DNA from: Epiperipatus broadwayi
Lineage: Eukaryota > Onychophora > Udeonychophora > Euonychophora > Peripatidae
NCBI GenBank assembly: GCA_028023455.1
Contig: JAQFVV010000282.1
Location: forward strand, 1,113,512 to 1,177,511
Reading direction: 5' to 3'
DNA length: 64,000 bases
In this document: one piece after another, positions 13,401 through 23,884 of the stretch
How positions within the stretch are numbered: position 1 is the stretch's first letter
How the letters are laid out: each line of letters starts with the position of its first letter
Notes under the pieces: model-generated
The model's database searches: none
The model's input: the letters and a program-made list of their open reading frames with translations, nothing else
What the model was told of the DNA's origin: nothing
Position numbers and translations under genes: made by a program

Positions 13401-13524
13401 GAGAATTAATTTCTTAATAATATAAGCAAACAGAAATAAATTTGCCAAGATATTATCAAACTTATGTGTGTGTCATTTTATTGTTGCCTTCCACGGCTGA
13501 ATTCATCTCCCCATGAACACAGTA
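10409..13524 (+). repeat. 3' LTR of gypsy element, split by a 2.5-kb insertion
   Basis: 10409-10880 matches 1228-1725, and 13378-13524 matches the remainder of the 5' LTR (the AACAGAAATAAATTTGCC-type block and GGCTGAATTCATC). The terminal CA has become TA here. The break between the two parts is the TG...CA insertion listed separately. Confidence 0.85.
10881..13377. mobile_element. TG...CA-bounded insertion, possible solo LTR
   Basis: It starts TGTAACAG and ends CTGTTTCA (near-perfect inverted termini) and is flanked by ATAT on both sides (10877-10880, 13378-13381). These are the marks of an LTR, probably a solo LTR of another family, about 2.5 kb long. Near its 5' end, 10921-11045 reads as a Pro/Arg/Ser-rich frame ending in Y-N-L-R, resembling a gypsy pol tail. 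About 11555-11870 is more GC-rich, with a good 5' splice-site-like GAGGTAAGG at about 11675. Just before the right end, 13350-13369 forms a perfect stem (GAGATTCG, 4-nt loop, CGAATCTC). No full RT was seen inside. Confidence 0.55.
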
Positions 13525-13529
13525 GTAAT

Positions 13530-15344
13530 ATATATATATATATATGGATTTCTTAATCATGTGGGATGATTTAATTGCTTAATATTTGTATATTTATTTC
13601 AGTATAGCGTTATGCACTGGAATATTATATATATATATATTGTAATGGAAAGAATAAATAAAAAAACTTGAATGTGACATCAAAAGCATATTCTAATCTG
13701 AAAAAACTTGTAAATTAACCTTTGAGCTTTCACAAATTCCAGTTGGTTGAATGAGTTAAAACTCTAAACTTCTGATTGGTCAATTACAAAATCAGCAGTA
13801 AAAATATATTTGCCTTTTAATATTATATTCATTTTAGTTTACTTTCTAAAAAGCAAATTACCAATTTGTCAGATTATGAAAGTGAATGAAAGTTTTTTCA
13901 AAAATACATTTCTATTTATAATTATAAAAATAATCTATAGCAGAGAACCTAAAAAGAACATTTTTTACCTATTAAAAAATGTTGTGTACTTCATTGATTT
14001 CTTTCACAATTTATGTTTATGTAAAAGTAAAGAATTTTTACTAAAATCTTAACTATTCTTCTAAAATAATTATATTTTCAACACATTTTATCAAAATAAT
14101 TTATGATATGTAAAAAAAATACTTAAAAAATATGCTAAAACATTCATTTTTATTTTGAATATCAAAACAAAGAACATTGGAGCTGTCAAAATTGTTGATG
14201 AGCACTCTTTTTTGTTCAAAATGAGTAGCAACCAATCACCACCTTGGAAAGTCCACCTTCTCCCACTGTTCTAACTTCAAATTTAAATATTGATTTTTTA
14301 CTTGTAAAATAATTCTAGAGAAGCCAGAATCTTAAGGTACTTTTTAAGCTTTAAAATAAGTGTAAATTCACTACGATAATGTAAAAATTACTTTTTTTTT
14401 AGCTGATTCAATTATAATTGAAACAGATGGCAAACATGATAATAATGATGGGTGCCATGCAAGCTAGAGTATGAATGCCAATTCTTTGCCAGTTACAATG
14501 ACTTTACAGTCTGTGATAAATGTGCAAGTACATAATATGAATGCTTCAAGTTTTATATTAAAATCTTAAAATAAGGATAACATAATGAATAAGTGTAACT
14601 AATCCAATGCAACATCTACTACTGAAAGATTTTGCATTAACCTCAAAGTAAAATAGCAGCATAAATAAAATTGTGAGATCAACAGATACATTGGCAATTG
14701 ATAACAATACTAGGTACTTACATATTGTTTCTTCACTCTCCTCACTGAGTGTTTGTTTGTTTGTTTTTTGGTTAATTATCCATTTTCAGGGGATTCGGAG
14801 TATTTTTTTCTCAAAAATATTTTATCGAACACGTTACTTGTTAAGTGTAAAAAATATTACAAAATTGAATATAAATTTGTTAACTTTCAAAAATAATATT
14901 TATTTATAAATGCCATTAGCATACACATTGTTGTCATTTTTTTAATGTTTACCATGGCATTCGTTCAAATTGATGGTTAATTATTTTTCCTGACCTTTTT
15001 CAAATGGAAATTTACCAGTGACAGAAGAAGATGCAGAGAAATATTTTTAAAATTACAGAATAATACTGCCTGCATGAAAAGTTTATGCTAATGGGCATGA
15101 TATGAAACTTTATGTCCAAATGGAGGCAATAATGATGTAATCTCACAATATGTTCGAAGCAAGTATTCTTTCATCATGTTTTTTATTTTGTTTATTATAG
15201 TTATATTAAATTTTATTTAATTACAATTGTTTGGAGTTTTTGTGTAATTCATTGTGTTTTTATAATCACTTTAAAAAAAAATTCAACGAAATATTTAATA
15301 CAGTAATCGTCTTTTAAAAAAATAATGTGGGTATGACAATAATA
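13530..15344. other. AT-rich DNA, nothing recognised
   Basis: Two (TA)n runs lie at about 13529-13546 and 13627-13643. Small open frames (for example 13810-14052 and 14673-14909) are low-complexity, rich in Phe, Ile, Lys and Asn, and match no family I know. I see no supported gene. Confidence 0.5.
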
Positions 15345-15690
15345 TTGGCATCAACAAGGTTTTTGAGCATTTCATCCTCAGATTTTCAATGATATGGATG
15401 GCTGAAGGGTTGGACAGTGGAGAAAATTGAAGCTTGTTCTTTAAAGTTTGAAGATTTTCCATCCTAATATATACTGAGCAGTGATTGTATATCTGTGTGG
15501 AAGATGGTGATCTGAACCAACTGATGAGTGCTGGTTCAGCATGAAATACATATATTGGAGATCATTTATCTTTTTCATGTGTATGAAGTCATGTGTATTA
15601 GTTGTATAAGATGGATTGAACAGCTGTGATGAGTTTGAAAGTCTGAGTTCAAGTCCTTTATACATCATTAAGTTTAGTATATACATATAT
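15345..15690 (+). mobile_element. ~330-bp interspersed repeat, copy B
   Basis: The best-preserved copy of the family. It holds the 5' block near TTTGAGCATTTCATCC, the GAGTGCTGGTTCAGCATGAA box, an A-box-like TAAGATGGATTGAAC stretch and a B-box-like GAGTTCAAGTCC about 45 bp later. It ends in (TA)n. Minus-strand open frames across it are shadows shared by other copies. Confidence 0.75.
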
Positions 15691-15959
15691 ATATAAATTT
15701 AAATTAATCAACAATGACAATTAAATTTAAGAACATTATAAAATTGCTTATAATCTAAATGAAAATGACTTAGTATTACTAAAAATCTGATTGTATAATG
15801 GGGGTAGCTTGAAAAAGAGAGAAAATTTAAGGACATTGGAATGACAAGTTTGAATATAACAGACAAAAACAGACTGAGCATCATTCTCATGACCTAATTA
15901 TAATATTTGACATTATATCAAATAGAATAACTTGTTGATTAATGATTTTATAAAGCTAT

Positions 15960-17180
15960 TTAAGATCTCTATATTTCCTTCTAGAAGAAAGATGAAGAAT
16001 AACTTTATCTTCCAGAGAAATATATTTTGAGAACTTATTAGTCACTGGTTCTGTGTTTAAAATTAGGATTCCAAATCGTTGAACAATATTCAGTGATTGG
16101 AAGAACCAATGACAAATATAATTTCAATTGTACCATTGCTGAAATGATAACCATGCCTAAGGATAGCACCCATGATTTTAAAAGCTTTGTCAACAATCAT
16201 TTCTAAACGAGAAAGAAAGAATCCATTTCTAGAAAATAAAACTCCTAGATCTTTTTGGGATTCAACAGAATTTTGTTAAAATTAATAAAATAAAATAATA
16301 ATTAAACTTCTGATTTATTTAGAATATAAAGCAATTGAACATTTATGAAAATTAACTAACATATTATTTAGATCATAGCAAGCACTAAAGTTGTCAATAT
16401 ATTTCTGAAGGAGAGTGCAATCATTCACTGATGTGATTTTTTTAAAGATTTTACAGTCATCAGCATAGCACACAAGATAAGAATATTTCAGGCAATCTTT
16501 GAAGTCATTAATATAAATGTTAAAAAGCATAGATACTAAAATACTATCCCTGAGGAACACCTAAATTACATTCAAAATTAGATGAAATATTATTGTTGAA
16601 GTTGACATATGCTGTCAAATTACAAAAAAAAAGGATTGAAACCAATAAATAAGTTTAGTGGAAAATCCCATTTTATTTAATTTGTAGAAGAATGAAGTGA
16701 TCTACTTTATCAAAAGCTTTTGATAAATCAAAATAAATAACATCAAGTCTCTGCTGATTCTCAATTCTTGTGTTATATGATCATAAATTAAACAGGCAAA
16801 ACTCTCCATACAGTAGTGCCACCCTGTGCCAACCAGAGTAATCAATCGATGCCAGAAAGCTTGTGCATAAAATCCCCATCTACTGCCTACTCATCCAATA
16901 TCCCCAGACTAGTTACTGGCTTGTGGCCTTTAATGATCATAAATTGTTAGCAAATTAATTTCAACAGATCTATTAGGAATAAAACCATATGGTGAAGAAG
17001 AAATGACTTTACTCACATTTGAAATAGTTTTAGTATAAAGACATCTCTCAAAAATTTGAGCAATAGTATGTAAAACAGAAATAGGTCTATAAACCATTAA
17101 CACAGTTGTGGGAGCCATTTTTACAAATTGGGATCATTATAAAAAACACAAGAGTTAAGTGATAAATTTATCATTGTTTC
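15960..17180 (-). pseudogene. Non-LTR (jockey/CR1-like) reverse transcriptase relic
   Basis: Read from high to low coordinates, this shows RT motifs of a LINE: a P-I-C-K-N-G-S-like start near 17140, Y-R-P-I-S-V-L followed by F-E-R (17070-17090), F-D-L-S-K-A-F-D-K-V-D-H (about 16690-16740), then the Y-A-D-D catalytic box within 16315-16560 and an N-I-Y-I-N-D motif just before it. A C-terminal V-Q-R-F-like block near 16060-16090 follows. Such proteins copy their own RNA at a nick in the target. Frames change several times and the 5' part (endonuclease) is missing. The copy is split at 16790-16932 by a small retroposon. The RVT_1 identity is firm; the clade is less so. Confidence 0.85.
16777..16945 (-). 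mobile_element. 5'-truncated small retroposon with 13-bp duplication
   Basis: ATGATCATAAATT flanks the insert at 16777-16789 and 16933-16945. The 143-bp insert corresponds, in minus orientation, to the 3' part of the family seen at 27093 and 33391. It runs from GGCCACAAGCCAG to a 3' end of TTTTGCCTGTTT. It interrupts the LINE RT relic. Truncation at the 5' end together with a target duplication points to LINE-machinery retroposition. Confidence 0.8.
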
Positions 17181-17480
17181 ATTGAAGGTTGATTTGAACT
17201 TTTTAGGGGTTGATAGTTTCAAAAAAAAAAAATTGGGAGTCAACGACAGTAAAAATAGACTCCCTTACTACTGCTATTTGTTTATTATTTCAAAATATTT
17301 ATGAATTCAATCGGTATTTGATTAAGAAATAAAATAATGCAAAAAAAAAACACTTTTTTGATAAAAACACATTACATATAAAACTTGTGAATGAAAAAGG
17401 TAAAATGTGTCATTAAAAGAGTCACACATAAGAATGCATAAAAATACATGTAGCACAAACATGTCTGTGTATAAATAATA
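17181..17480. other. Unassigned AT-rich spacer
   Basis: It includes a poly(A)-like run near 17220-17232 and another at 17341-17350. A few bases near 17205 (TTAGGGGTTGATAG) resemble the sequence near 20640 at the right end of the hAT relic, so the hAT left end might lie here. I cannot establish it. Confidence 0.3.
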
Positions 17481-17710
17481 AGCATTGCCAATTGCTCAAC
17501 AAGCTTTGTGATAAATGTTTAGCCAAAGAAAGCATTTAAAATATCTGTCAGAACCCCCTCCCAATCTCTGACCATGGTTTCGTGCTTTGGCACTCCTCAG
17601 AGAGGTCATAGGGTGGCTAAGCATTTATCACAAAGCTTGTTGAGCAATTGGCAATGCTCATAGTTTATATCTAACAAGCTTAAGAGATGGGGCCAAGTGA
17701 TTTATGACTA
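17481..17710. mobile_element. Palindromic element, copy 1
   Basis: 45-bp arms at 17481-17525 and 17614-17658 are near-perfect reverse complements (AGCATTGCCAATTGCTCAAC... and its complement). The loop contains CTGACCATGGTTTCGTGC. Homology with 26078-26268 extends past the right arm to about 17710 (ACAAGCTTAAGAG). No clear target duplication was seen. Confidence 0.75.
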
Positions 17711-18089
17711 TTTTTTATTTGATAATTTATAGTGTCTGTGCATTGTCTTATCGAACGTATCAAAATAAGTGGACATAAAAAACTGTTGCATGTCCACACT
17801 TGATGGATGAGATGATATTCTATATTGGTGGAATTACCAGTCTTGTACAGTCATGCTTTCATAAAACACTATAAATTGTTTTGTTTGATGTTACTTGTAC
17901 TTATTTGTGATTTGAACGTTGTATCTAATTACATATTGAGGAGCAGTATTACAAAAAAGAAAATCAGAGAACATGGTTTATTTATTTAAGGTTGAACAAA
18001 AATCTTCTATTTCAAGTAAGTACATACTTTATTATGTTTTTATCACAGGGACTGTTGAAATTGTTAGTTACTAAAAGTTTTTATTTCCT

Positions 18090-19519
18090 ACGATAATAAT
18101 ATGACAACCAAAAAAGAAATGCGGACAATAGAGCTTGGATTAGTCAAAGCTAGGATTTGTCCCGTTGTTATCAAACAAACATTTACCAATATGTCTCATA
18201 GGTGAAAAAGTCTTTAGCAATGACACTATGAAACCATCAAAACTAGCACGCTGACAAAAAGATTTGTCATACTTTCAATCACTTAAAGATAAAATTCTGA
18301 AGAGAACTACAACAGATAGTATGTTTGTTTCATAATTGAAGCAAAATGATGATGGATTAAGGGCATCACACAACATATCCCTACTCATCACGAAGTCTGG
18401 CAAGCCACATACCATAGGGAAGAAACTGATTCTATTGGTCATCATGGAGGTATTGAACACTGTACTCCACAAACCTGCACAAGTTGTTATAAAAAGGATT
18501 CCTTTGAGCAATAACATAGTTCAAAGACATATTGATGAAATGAGTCATGTGGAAAACTGTGTAATCATTTGCAAAAAAAACTACAAGTTTCGTAAGTTAC
18601 TTGAAACAACATGTACCTGAAGTACTTGCAATTCACTGCATAATGCATAGGCAACATTTAGTAGTCAAAAACCTTAATGACAAATTGCATCAATTACTTC
18701 ACTTTATTATAACAGCTGTGAAGAAAGTGATGAAAAAAATTTCTATTGATTGGTTCTCCATACCCAAATCCTCTGGCTTTCAAAAGCTTTATGTTGGGTA
18801 AGATTTTTTTGCACTTTTTCAATCTGTTTTAGAGTTTTTGGAAGATGAGGATAACAGTTTGAAATAAAATTTACTTAAGAACAGAACAGATATTGCTTTT
18901 TTTATCTGACTTATTTGTCAAATTTAATGAATGTTAAATTTTATGCAAGGAGACAATTTGAAACTCATCAAAGCAAAATCAGTCATATCAGCTTTTGTTG
19001 CTAGATTAATGTTTTTTAAGAAACATATTGCAATATCTAAGCTTTTTCAGTTCCCTAACTTATTTAAGATAGGCACAATCCAAGAAGAAAACATCTTGCT
19101 GTATGTCAACCACTTAGAAGCTCTTCACTTAGGTTTTAAAACTAGGTTTGAAGATATTCTATCATTGGAAATACCACAGTAGTAGTGCAGAACCAAATAG
19201 AATTTTGCAAGATGAGCTGATAATCATCAGCATTAATGAGGATTTCAAAGTATACTTCAAACAGAGTTATTAAAAGTTTTGGCCGCAACAAGATATTCCA
19301 CTTCTGTACACAGCTCTATGGACTATTGTACAAAAGTATTGGCTGACATTTCCATCCTAGTATCTGGTAGAGAGAGGTTTCAGTGTAGTTTTAAACCTGC
19401 TTAAGAAAAGACATCGATTACTTATCACTGAATGTGGAGATTTGAAAATGCAACTCACTAATTTAATGCTGGAGATAAATAAATTGTTGACAGATCATCA
19501 AGTGCACCCATCTCATTAA
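18090..19519 (+). pseudogene. hAT transposase relic, ZBED5/SCAND3-like
   Basis: Decayed hAT-superfamily transposase. A BED-finger remnant (S-N-D-x-M-K-P-S-K-L) lies at about 18215-18250. The frame at 18336 carries K-P-H-T-I-G and L-S-N-N-x-V-x-R-x-I-D-x-M, typical of ZBED5-like proteins. 18601-18801 carries H-C-I-x-H-R-Q-H. 18931-19182 carries Q-G-D-N and F-E-D-I-L-S-L-E-I-P. The C-terminal dimerisation domain follows at 19300-19519 (V-E-R-G-F-S, then K-K-R-x-R-L, ending H-P-S-H before TAA at 19517-19519). The segment between the I-D-x-M box and the H-C-I box is far too short. The usual D-E-S-T-D region with a catalytic Asp is missing, so an internal deletion has occurred. At least four frame breaks are present. 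The family call is strong. Confidence 0.85.
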
Positions 19520-19654
19520 ATTCAGTTTTCCAAGCTAATTTATTTGGTATTCTTATTTTTATAATTCTGATTTAAAATTTTCATTGTTATAATTTGTTGA
19601 TGTTTAATTCTGTCTGAATATGTTGATTTTTTCAAGTTCTTTTTTATATTTAAT

Positions 19655-20396
19655 AAGATTGCTTACGAGGATTTACAGGACCACCTAAATTTACCGAATC
19701 TGGACAGTTTGAGATATAGGGATCTTAAAAAACAATTAGATTGTCATGAGATCTCATGGATAGATGTATCTAAAGAGAAAGTCTTAGAGAATTATCAATC
19801 AATTTGTGTTCCTCCATCCTACATTAAATTTGTTTTTAGGTTAATGAACGGCTTGTTACCCACAACTTCCCTTTTGAATCGTAAATTTGGAATGAATTTG
19901 GATGTCAAATGTATAATATGTAAAGGTAAAGCAGAAACTTTTTTGCATTTGTTGGAAAAGTGTAGTGGTTTTTGACAATTAAGAAATAGTGTTTTTGACA
20001 AACCATTTATAAATTTGAGATATATGATAAATAAATATACTCAGAGTTTTGAACCTCACAATACTATGATTATAGCACATGTGTTGAAAACAATGTGGGC
20101 TGTACGATGTTCATTGATTTTTGATAACAAAAAATATAATTGGATAAAAAAACTAGAAATTAATTGGGATAAATATCATTATCAATGTATAAAATATCTG
20201 CCAAAAAAAACAATTGAAAAAATATGGGGTGGATTATTCCCTACTGTATGTGAAATATGGAAAAGTGTTTATTAGAAAAAAAAGTTTTATAGTTAAATTT
20301 TAAGAAAAAAAAGTTTTTTTGTTAATATGTAAATATTTATTTTTTATTGTTTTGTTTTCTATTAATAAAGTTAATTTATTTAAAGTAAAAAAAATA
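19655..20396 (+). mobile_element. 5'-truncated LINE 3' end with zinc-binding domain
   Basis: Two open frames, 19709-19975 and 20015-20275, read as the C-terminal end of a non-LTR retrotransposon protein. They contain R-L-M-N-G-L-L-P-T, then a Cys-x2-Cys...His-x3/4-Cys cluster (C-I-I-C-K-G then T-F-L-H-L-L-E-K-C), as in zf-RVT domains, and a W-rich tail. A stop near 19972 separates the two frames. After the final stop (20273) come A-rich runs and an AATAAAG signal near 20364, then poly(A) ending about 20392. It lies between the hAT coding end and the hAT terminal sequence, so it was inserted into that element. Confidence 0.7.
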
Positions 20397-20639
20397 TTTG
20401 GACTTATTTTGAATTTATATATTTATTTCATAAATGTCAACAATTAAAAAAAAACTCTGGTCGTATTTCTTTGCTTTAATTTTCATTAGTGTAGGTTTCG
20501 ATATTAAATGTTGCATAAGATACTGCCATATTTCATAATCCTTTTAACTTTTTCAATCGTTAATTACAAGTAATTAAAAGTGAAATATTTAATATCGACT
20601 ACTGTACAAATGTATTCATTAAGTAAAGTAAATGTCTAG

Positions 20640-20703
20640 GGGGTTGATGTTTTTAAAAGTTTTTAGTAAAGGAATCTGCGGCCGAAAAAAGTTTGGGAAC
20701 TTG
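20640..20703. repeat. Probable right terminus of the ZBED-like hAT element
   Basis: The reverse complement begins GTTCCCAAACTTTTTTCGGC, closely resembling the ends of hAT elements of the ZBED/Charlie type (…GTTCCCAAACTTTTT…). It lies 1.2 kb past the transposase stop; about 740 bp of that distance is the nested LINE tail. The matching left end was not found. Confidence 0.55.
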
Positions 20704-20754
20704 AATTAAATGTTAGATTGTTTCAATTTAAATCACTTTCGTTTAGTTCATTAA

Positions 20755-21065
20755 TTGCATTCTGTTACAAATAATGTTACAATTCATGGACATTAATAAA
20801 TTAGGATTGTTCTTCCTTGGTTCATATTTTTATTCTGTTGTAAATGGTAATCAATAATTACACTATGACTAAGGATACAGTATGGCCCATATTTTTTATT
20901 TATTTACAAATGGCGTTCAACTTCAGGGTATATTTTTATTCCGTTACAAATGGCGACCAACGATTAGACTATACTGTATTTTCATTTAGATTATATTAGA
21001 ATCATCATTTCCCGTTGTCATCATTTTTATTTAGTTACAATATATATTTACAAATGTAACAATAT
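20755..21065. repeat. Diverged tandem array around a TTACAAATGGCGACCAA unit
   Basis: Four to five diverged repeats of a TTTTTATT(C)nGTTACAAATGGYNNYCAA pattern occur at about 20755, 20824, 20890, 20925 and 21020. The best copy contains TGGCGACCAACG, which resembles a tRNA-complementary primer-binding site following an LTR, but no LTR pair is visible. Confidence 0.45.
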
Positions 21066-21560
21066 AAAGTTAAACAAAAAATGGGAACAGTAATGATACC
21101 TTTATTAAAACAGTGTGTCTTCTATTTTAGGGAGGGGGTGGAGAGGTTGTATTAAGATTATGAAATTAAAAATATGGATGAAATAAAAATGAAAACCACA
21201 TAATCATTATAATATGTTAAAAATCGGTTATTATAATCATCTTCAATTTTTCCTGATTCATTCTCAAGCCTTCATCCATTGATTTTTCTACATATTTTTT
21301 TCTCATTTTCTATAATCTCTTCCAATCGATTTTTATTAATATCTCACCTTCTAATTCAATTTTCTTTTTTTAATTTTGTCTATAAATATTTTGATTACTT
21401 TTTGAACACTTTTATTATATTTCTAACACTATTTGTTTAAATTATTATTTCCATTCTTCTCTAGGTCGTATCTCTAATGTCTTCAATATTTTCTCATTTC
21501 TTTCATTAATTATCGACATTCACACTTTATGTAATAAATTGTCTTTTTTCTTCACCAATA

Positions 21561-22023
21561 AAATTGTAATTATAATTGTGCGATTTTTTTCGCATACGTT
21601 AGTGAAGCTATAATTATAATTTAAGATTTAATACAGTATACAGATATGCATATACTGTAATAGAGTAAAAAATAAAAATGAAGGAACGTCGATCTTCTGG
21701 GACCACCAAGCAGCTAAGGCCACTTATTTGAACCCAGTTCTGCCCAAATAATTTGCACAGAGAAGAGCGATGCCAAAAGAAAAGTCAAAGAAGCTTATTA
21801 CATAGCAAATGATCTCAGTGCCATTAATAGAAGAGAGGCATGCTTTGCTCTCTCCAAACAATGGACTAATTAATTAAAAATTCAAGCTCATTTGCATATA
21901 TGTACAACAATTCACAACAAAATCTTCATTCCTAAAGCTATGAGTATGGGATTTATATTAAATCTTAAATTATAAATATAGCTTCAGTAACGTATGCGAA
22001 AAAAAAATCGCACAATTATAATT
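21561..22023. mobile_element. Foldback element enclosing a Penelope 3' fragment
   Basis: Arms of about 68-70 bp (21561-21632 and 21957-22023) are inverted copies sharing TGTGCGATTTTTTTCGCATA and TTAAGATTTAAT-like blocks. The interior (about 21765-21895) closely follows 44555-44690, the end of the Penelope-like element's endonuclease frame, including the final CTCATTTGCATA. Whether the fragment was captured by the foldback or the arms belong to the Penelope insertion is not resolved. Confidence 0.65.
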
Positions 22024-22039
22024 CACACTTTCTATAAAC

Positions 22040-22620
22040 AAATAAATGTTTTAGTTTTTCTGTCTCTCTTAAATATAAACATAAATAGTTGCAAAAAATT
22101 TGGGAATATCAGCAATATTTTTACTAAAATAATGTATGATCATTGAAAAAAGAAATTATATTTTATATTAAATGGAATTAGGTAATATTTTAACAATACC
22201 TATAAAAGCATTAAGTCTTTGAGGGGTTCAAGTATTTTAAGAAATGTGAATGGGGTTAATAACTTGTTACTCACTGTTTCAAAAATGATCTGCCCAATAA
22301 TAATAATATCTCAATAGGGTGAATGGAAAAAAAAACAAGGAATATTTATAACAACATTATGATGCTTTTAAAATAATATCGACTGTATACAAGTTTAGAA
22401 TTGTCATTTCAAAATATGATTACAAAATTATTTATGTATACGCGCAGCCATTTTATAAATCTGGTTCTTAAAAATATTTAAATAATATATAGATATTATG
22501 TGTCTATGCAAAATACTGATGAAACTATTAGAATATTATATCATAATTTTATCAACATGCTTTATATTTGGATGAAAGATATCTTATTGGTAGTTGCCAA
22601 AAATGGTGGAAAAAGTGTAA
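22040..22620. other. AT-rich DNA, nothing recognised
   Basis: Low-complexity sequence with no supported gene. Confidence 0.4.
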
Positions 22621-22624
22621 ATGA

Positions 22625-22830
22625 TAATGTGCGTGTGTGTGATGATGATCTGGACCTACTGATGAGTGCTGGTTCAGCATGAAATACATAAATTGGAGAT
22701 AAATTTATCCTTTTCAGGTGTATGTGGTCATGTGTATCAGTTGTATAAGACATAGTGGATAGCTAGGGAGCTTGATAGTCTGAATTCAAGTTATGTTTAA
22801 TTACATTAAGTTTAGTATAGGCAATATATA
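22625..22830 (+). mobile_element. ~330-bp interspersed repeat, copy D (3' part)
   Basis: It starts within the central block (GATGATCTGGACC...GAGTGCTGGTTCAGCATG) and keeps the distal B-box-like GAATTCAAGT and the TTACATTAAGTTTAGTATA end. The open frame 22500-22682 overlaps it only by chance. Confidence 0.65.
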
Positions 22831-22954
22831 TGTTTTTAAATATTGCATATTCAGTCTGTATTCTTCCCACCCTCTTCTGTGTATTTAAATAAACATATTA
22901 AGATCCTATATGTGAGGGATCAAAGTAACTTAAGATCAATATGGATATGACATC

Positions 22955-23290
22955 ATTAAGGGCTTTGAGAGTTCCATCTTTGGATTTTCAATGATATGGG
23001 TGGCTGAGGAATTGGAGGATGTAGAAGACTGAAGCTTGTCCATTAACATTTAAAGATTTGCTCTCTTAATATAAACTAAGCACTGATTGGGTATATGTGT
23101 GGGATATAGTGATCTGTAATGAGTACTGGTTCAGCATGAAATACATATAATGGAGATCATTTATCTTTTTCACATGTATATGGTCATATGCATAAGTTGT
23201 ATAAGATAGGGTGGATAGCTATAAAGAGTTTGAAAGTCTGAGTTCAAGTTCTGTCTAATTGCATTAAATTTAACATAGACAATATACATG
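22955..23290 (+). mobile_element. ~330-bp interspersed repeat, copy C
   Basis: Full-length copy with a start near ATTAAGGGCTTTGAGAG, the central GAGTACTGGTTCAGCATGAA box, the B-box-like GAGTTCAAGTTC and an AT-rich tail. It is about 100 bp downstream of copy D in the same orientation. Confidence 0.72.
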
Positions 23291-23394
23291 TATTTAAATA
23301 TATATATATTAATTCTTATATTCTCATGGATAAATGAATTCATGGTGTTATTTCTGGGAGTTTCCATGGAATAAAAATATAATAGCTAGATAGC

Positions 23395-23512
23395 TAATGT
23401 TTCAGTACAATAACAATTACTTTCCTCTGTGCTTTTTCTTTCTCAAATCACACATTCATATGATTTGAGAGATAAGCTCCGATGAAAGTACTTGTTATTG
23501 TACTGAAACATC
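23395..23512. repeat. Imperfect hairpin
   Basis: TGTTTCAGTACAATAACAA near 23398 is the reverse complement of TTGTTATTGTACTGAAACA near 23492. About 75 nt lie between the arms, including a nested AATCA...TGATT pairing. Confidence 0.55.
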
Positions 23513-23571
23513 TGCTATTTATACATACATATATATATATATATGTACACATATCGAACAATGATAAAAAT

Positions 23572-23695
23572 ATGTGTAAGATATTGTGATCTGGGCCAAC
23601 TGATAAGTTCTGGTTCAGCACAAAATATGCATCTTGGAGACCATACATTTTTCTCACATCTTTGGTCACATGTTTGTGATTATACCTCTCCACAA
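23572..23695 (+). mobile_element. ~330-bp interspersed repeat, copy E (fragment)
   Basis: Retains the GATCTGGGCCAACTGATAAG and CTGGTTCAGCA blocks and the TGGTCACATG region. It is preceded by a (TA)n run at about 23530-23546. Confidence 0.55.
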
Positions 23696-23884
23696 GGGGT
23701 TAAAAGCAGATAGAAACTAGTCCCTACTTTGCATGAAAGTCACGTAGTACAAATTACACTACAGAAGTATTATTCATTAAGAGGATAAAATGTTTGCTTT
23801 ATTTTAAACACATTAAAATTTATATATAATGGTCAAATATCCAACATAAAAAAATATTTATCCACAATGTTGTTATAGATATAT

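Larger units (their letters stand above)
1223..13529 (+). mobile_element. Ty3/gypsy LTR retrotransposon, decayed, with nested insertions
   Basis: A full-length but broken Ty3/gypsy element. Two LTRs share long diverged identity (1228-1909 and 10409 onward), both beginning TGTACT. The 5' LTR ends CA, and the flanks carry the same 5 bp, GTAAT (1223-1227 and 13525-13529). A purine run (10395-10408) sits directly before the 3' LTR, as expected for a polypurine tract. Inside, in order on the plus strand, are remnants of a gag zinc knuckle, protease, reverse transcriptase, RNase H, integrase and a basic pol tail. That order (RT before integrase) is diagnostic of Ty3/gypsy rather than copia. Frames are broken throughout, so it cannot be autonomous. 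Three later insertions lie within it. I could not recognise a primer-binding site after 1909. About 1910-5100 has no clear coding similarity and may hold further insertions. Confidence 0.9.

Noticed and set aside
15441-15686. Minus-strand frame with a relative at 23448-23693
   Set aside because: The similarity between the two translations comes from both lying on copies of the ~330-bp repeat; the frame is broken in other copies.
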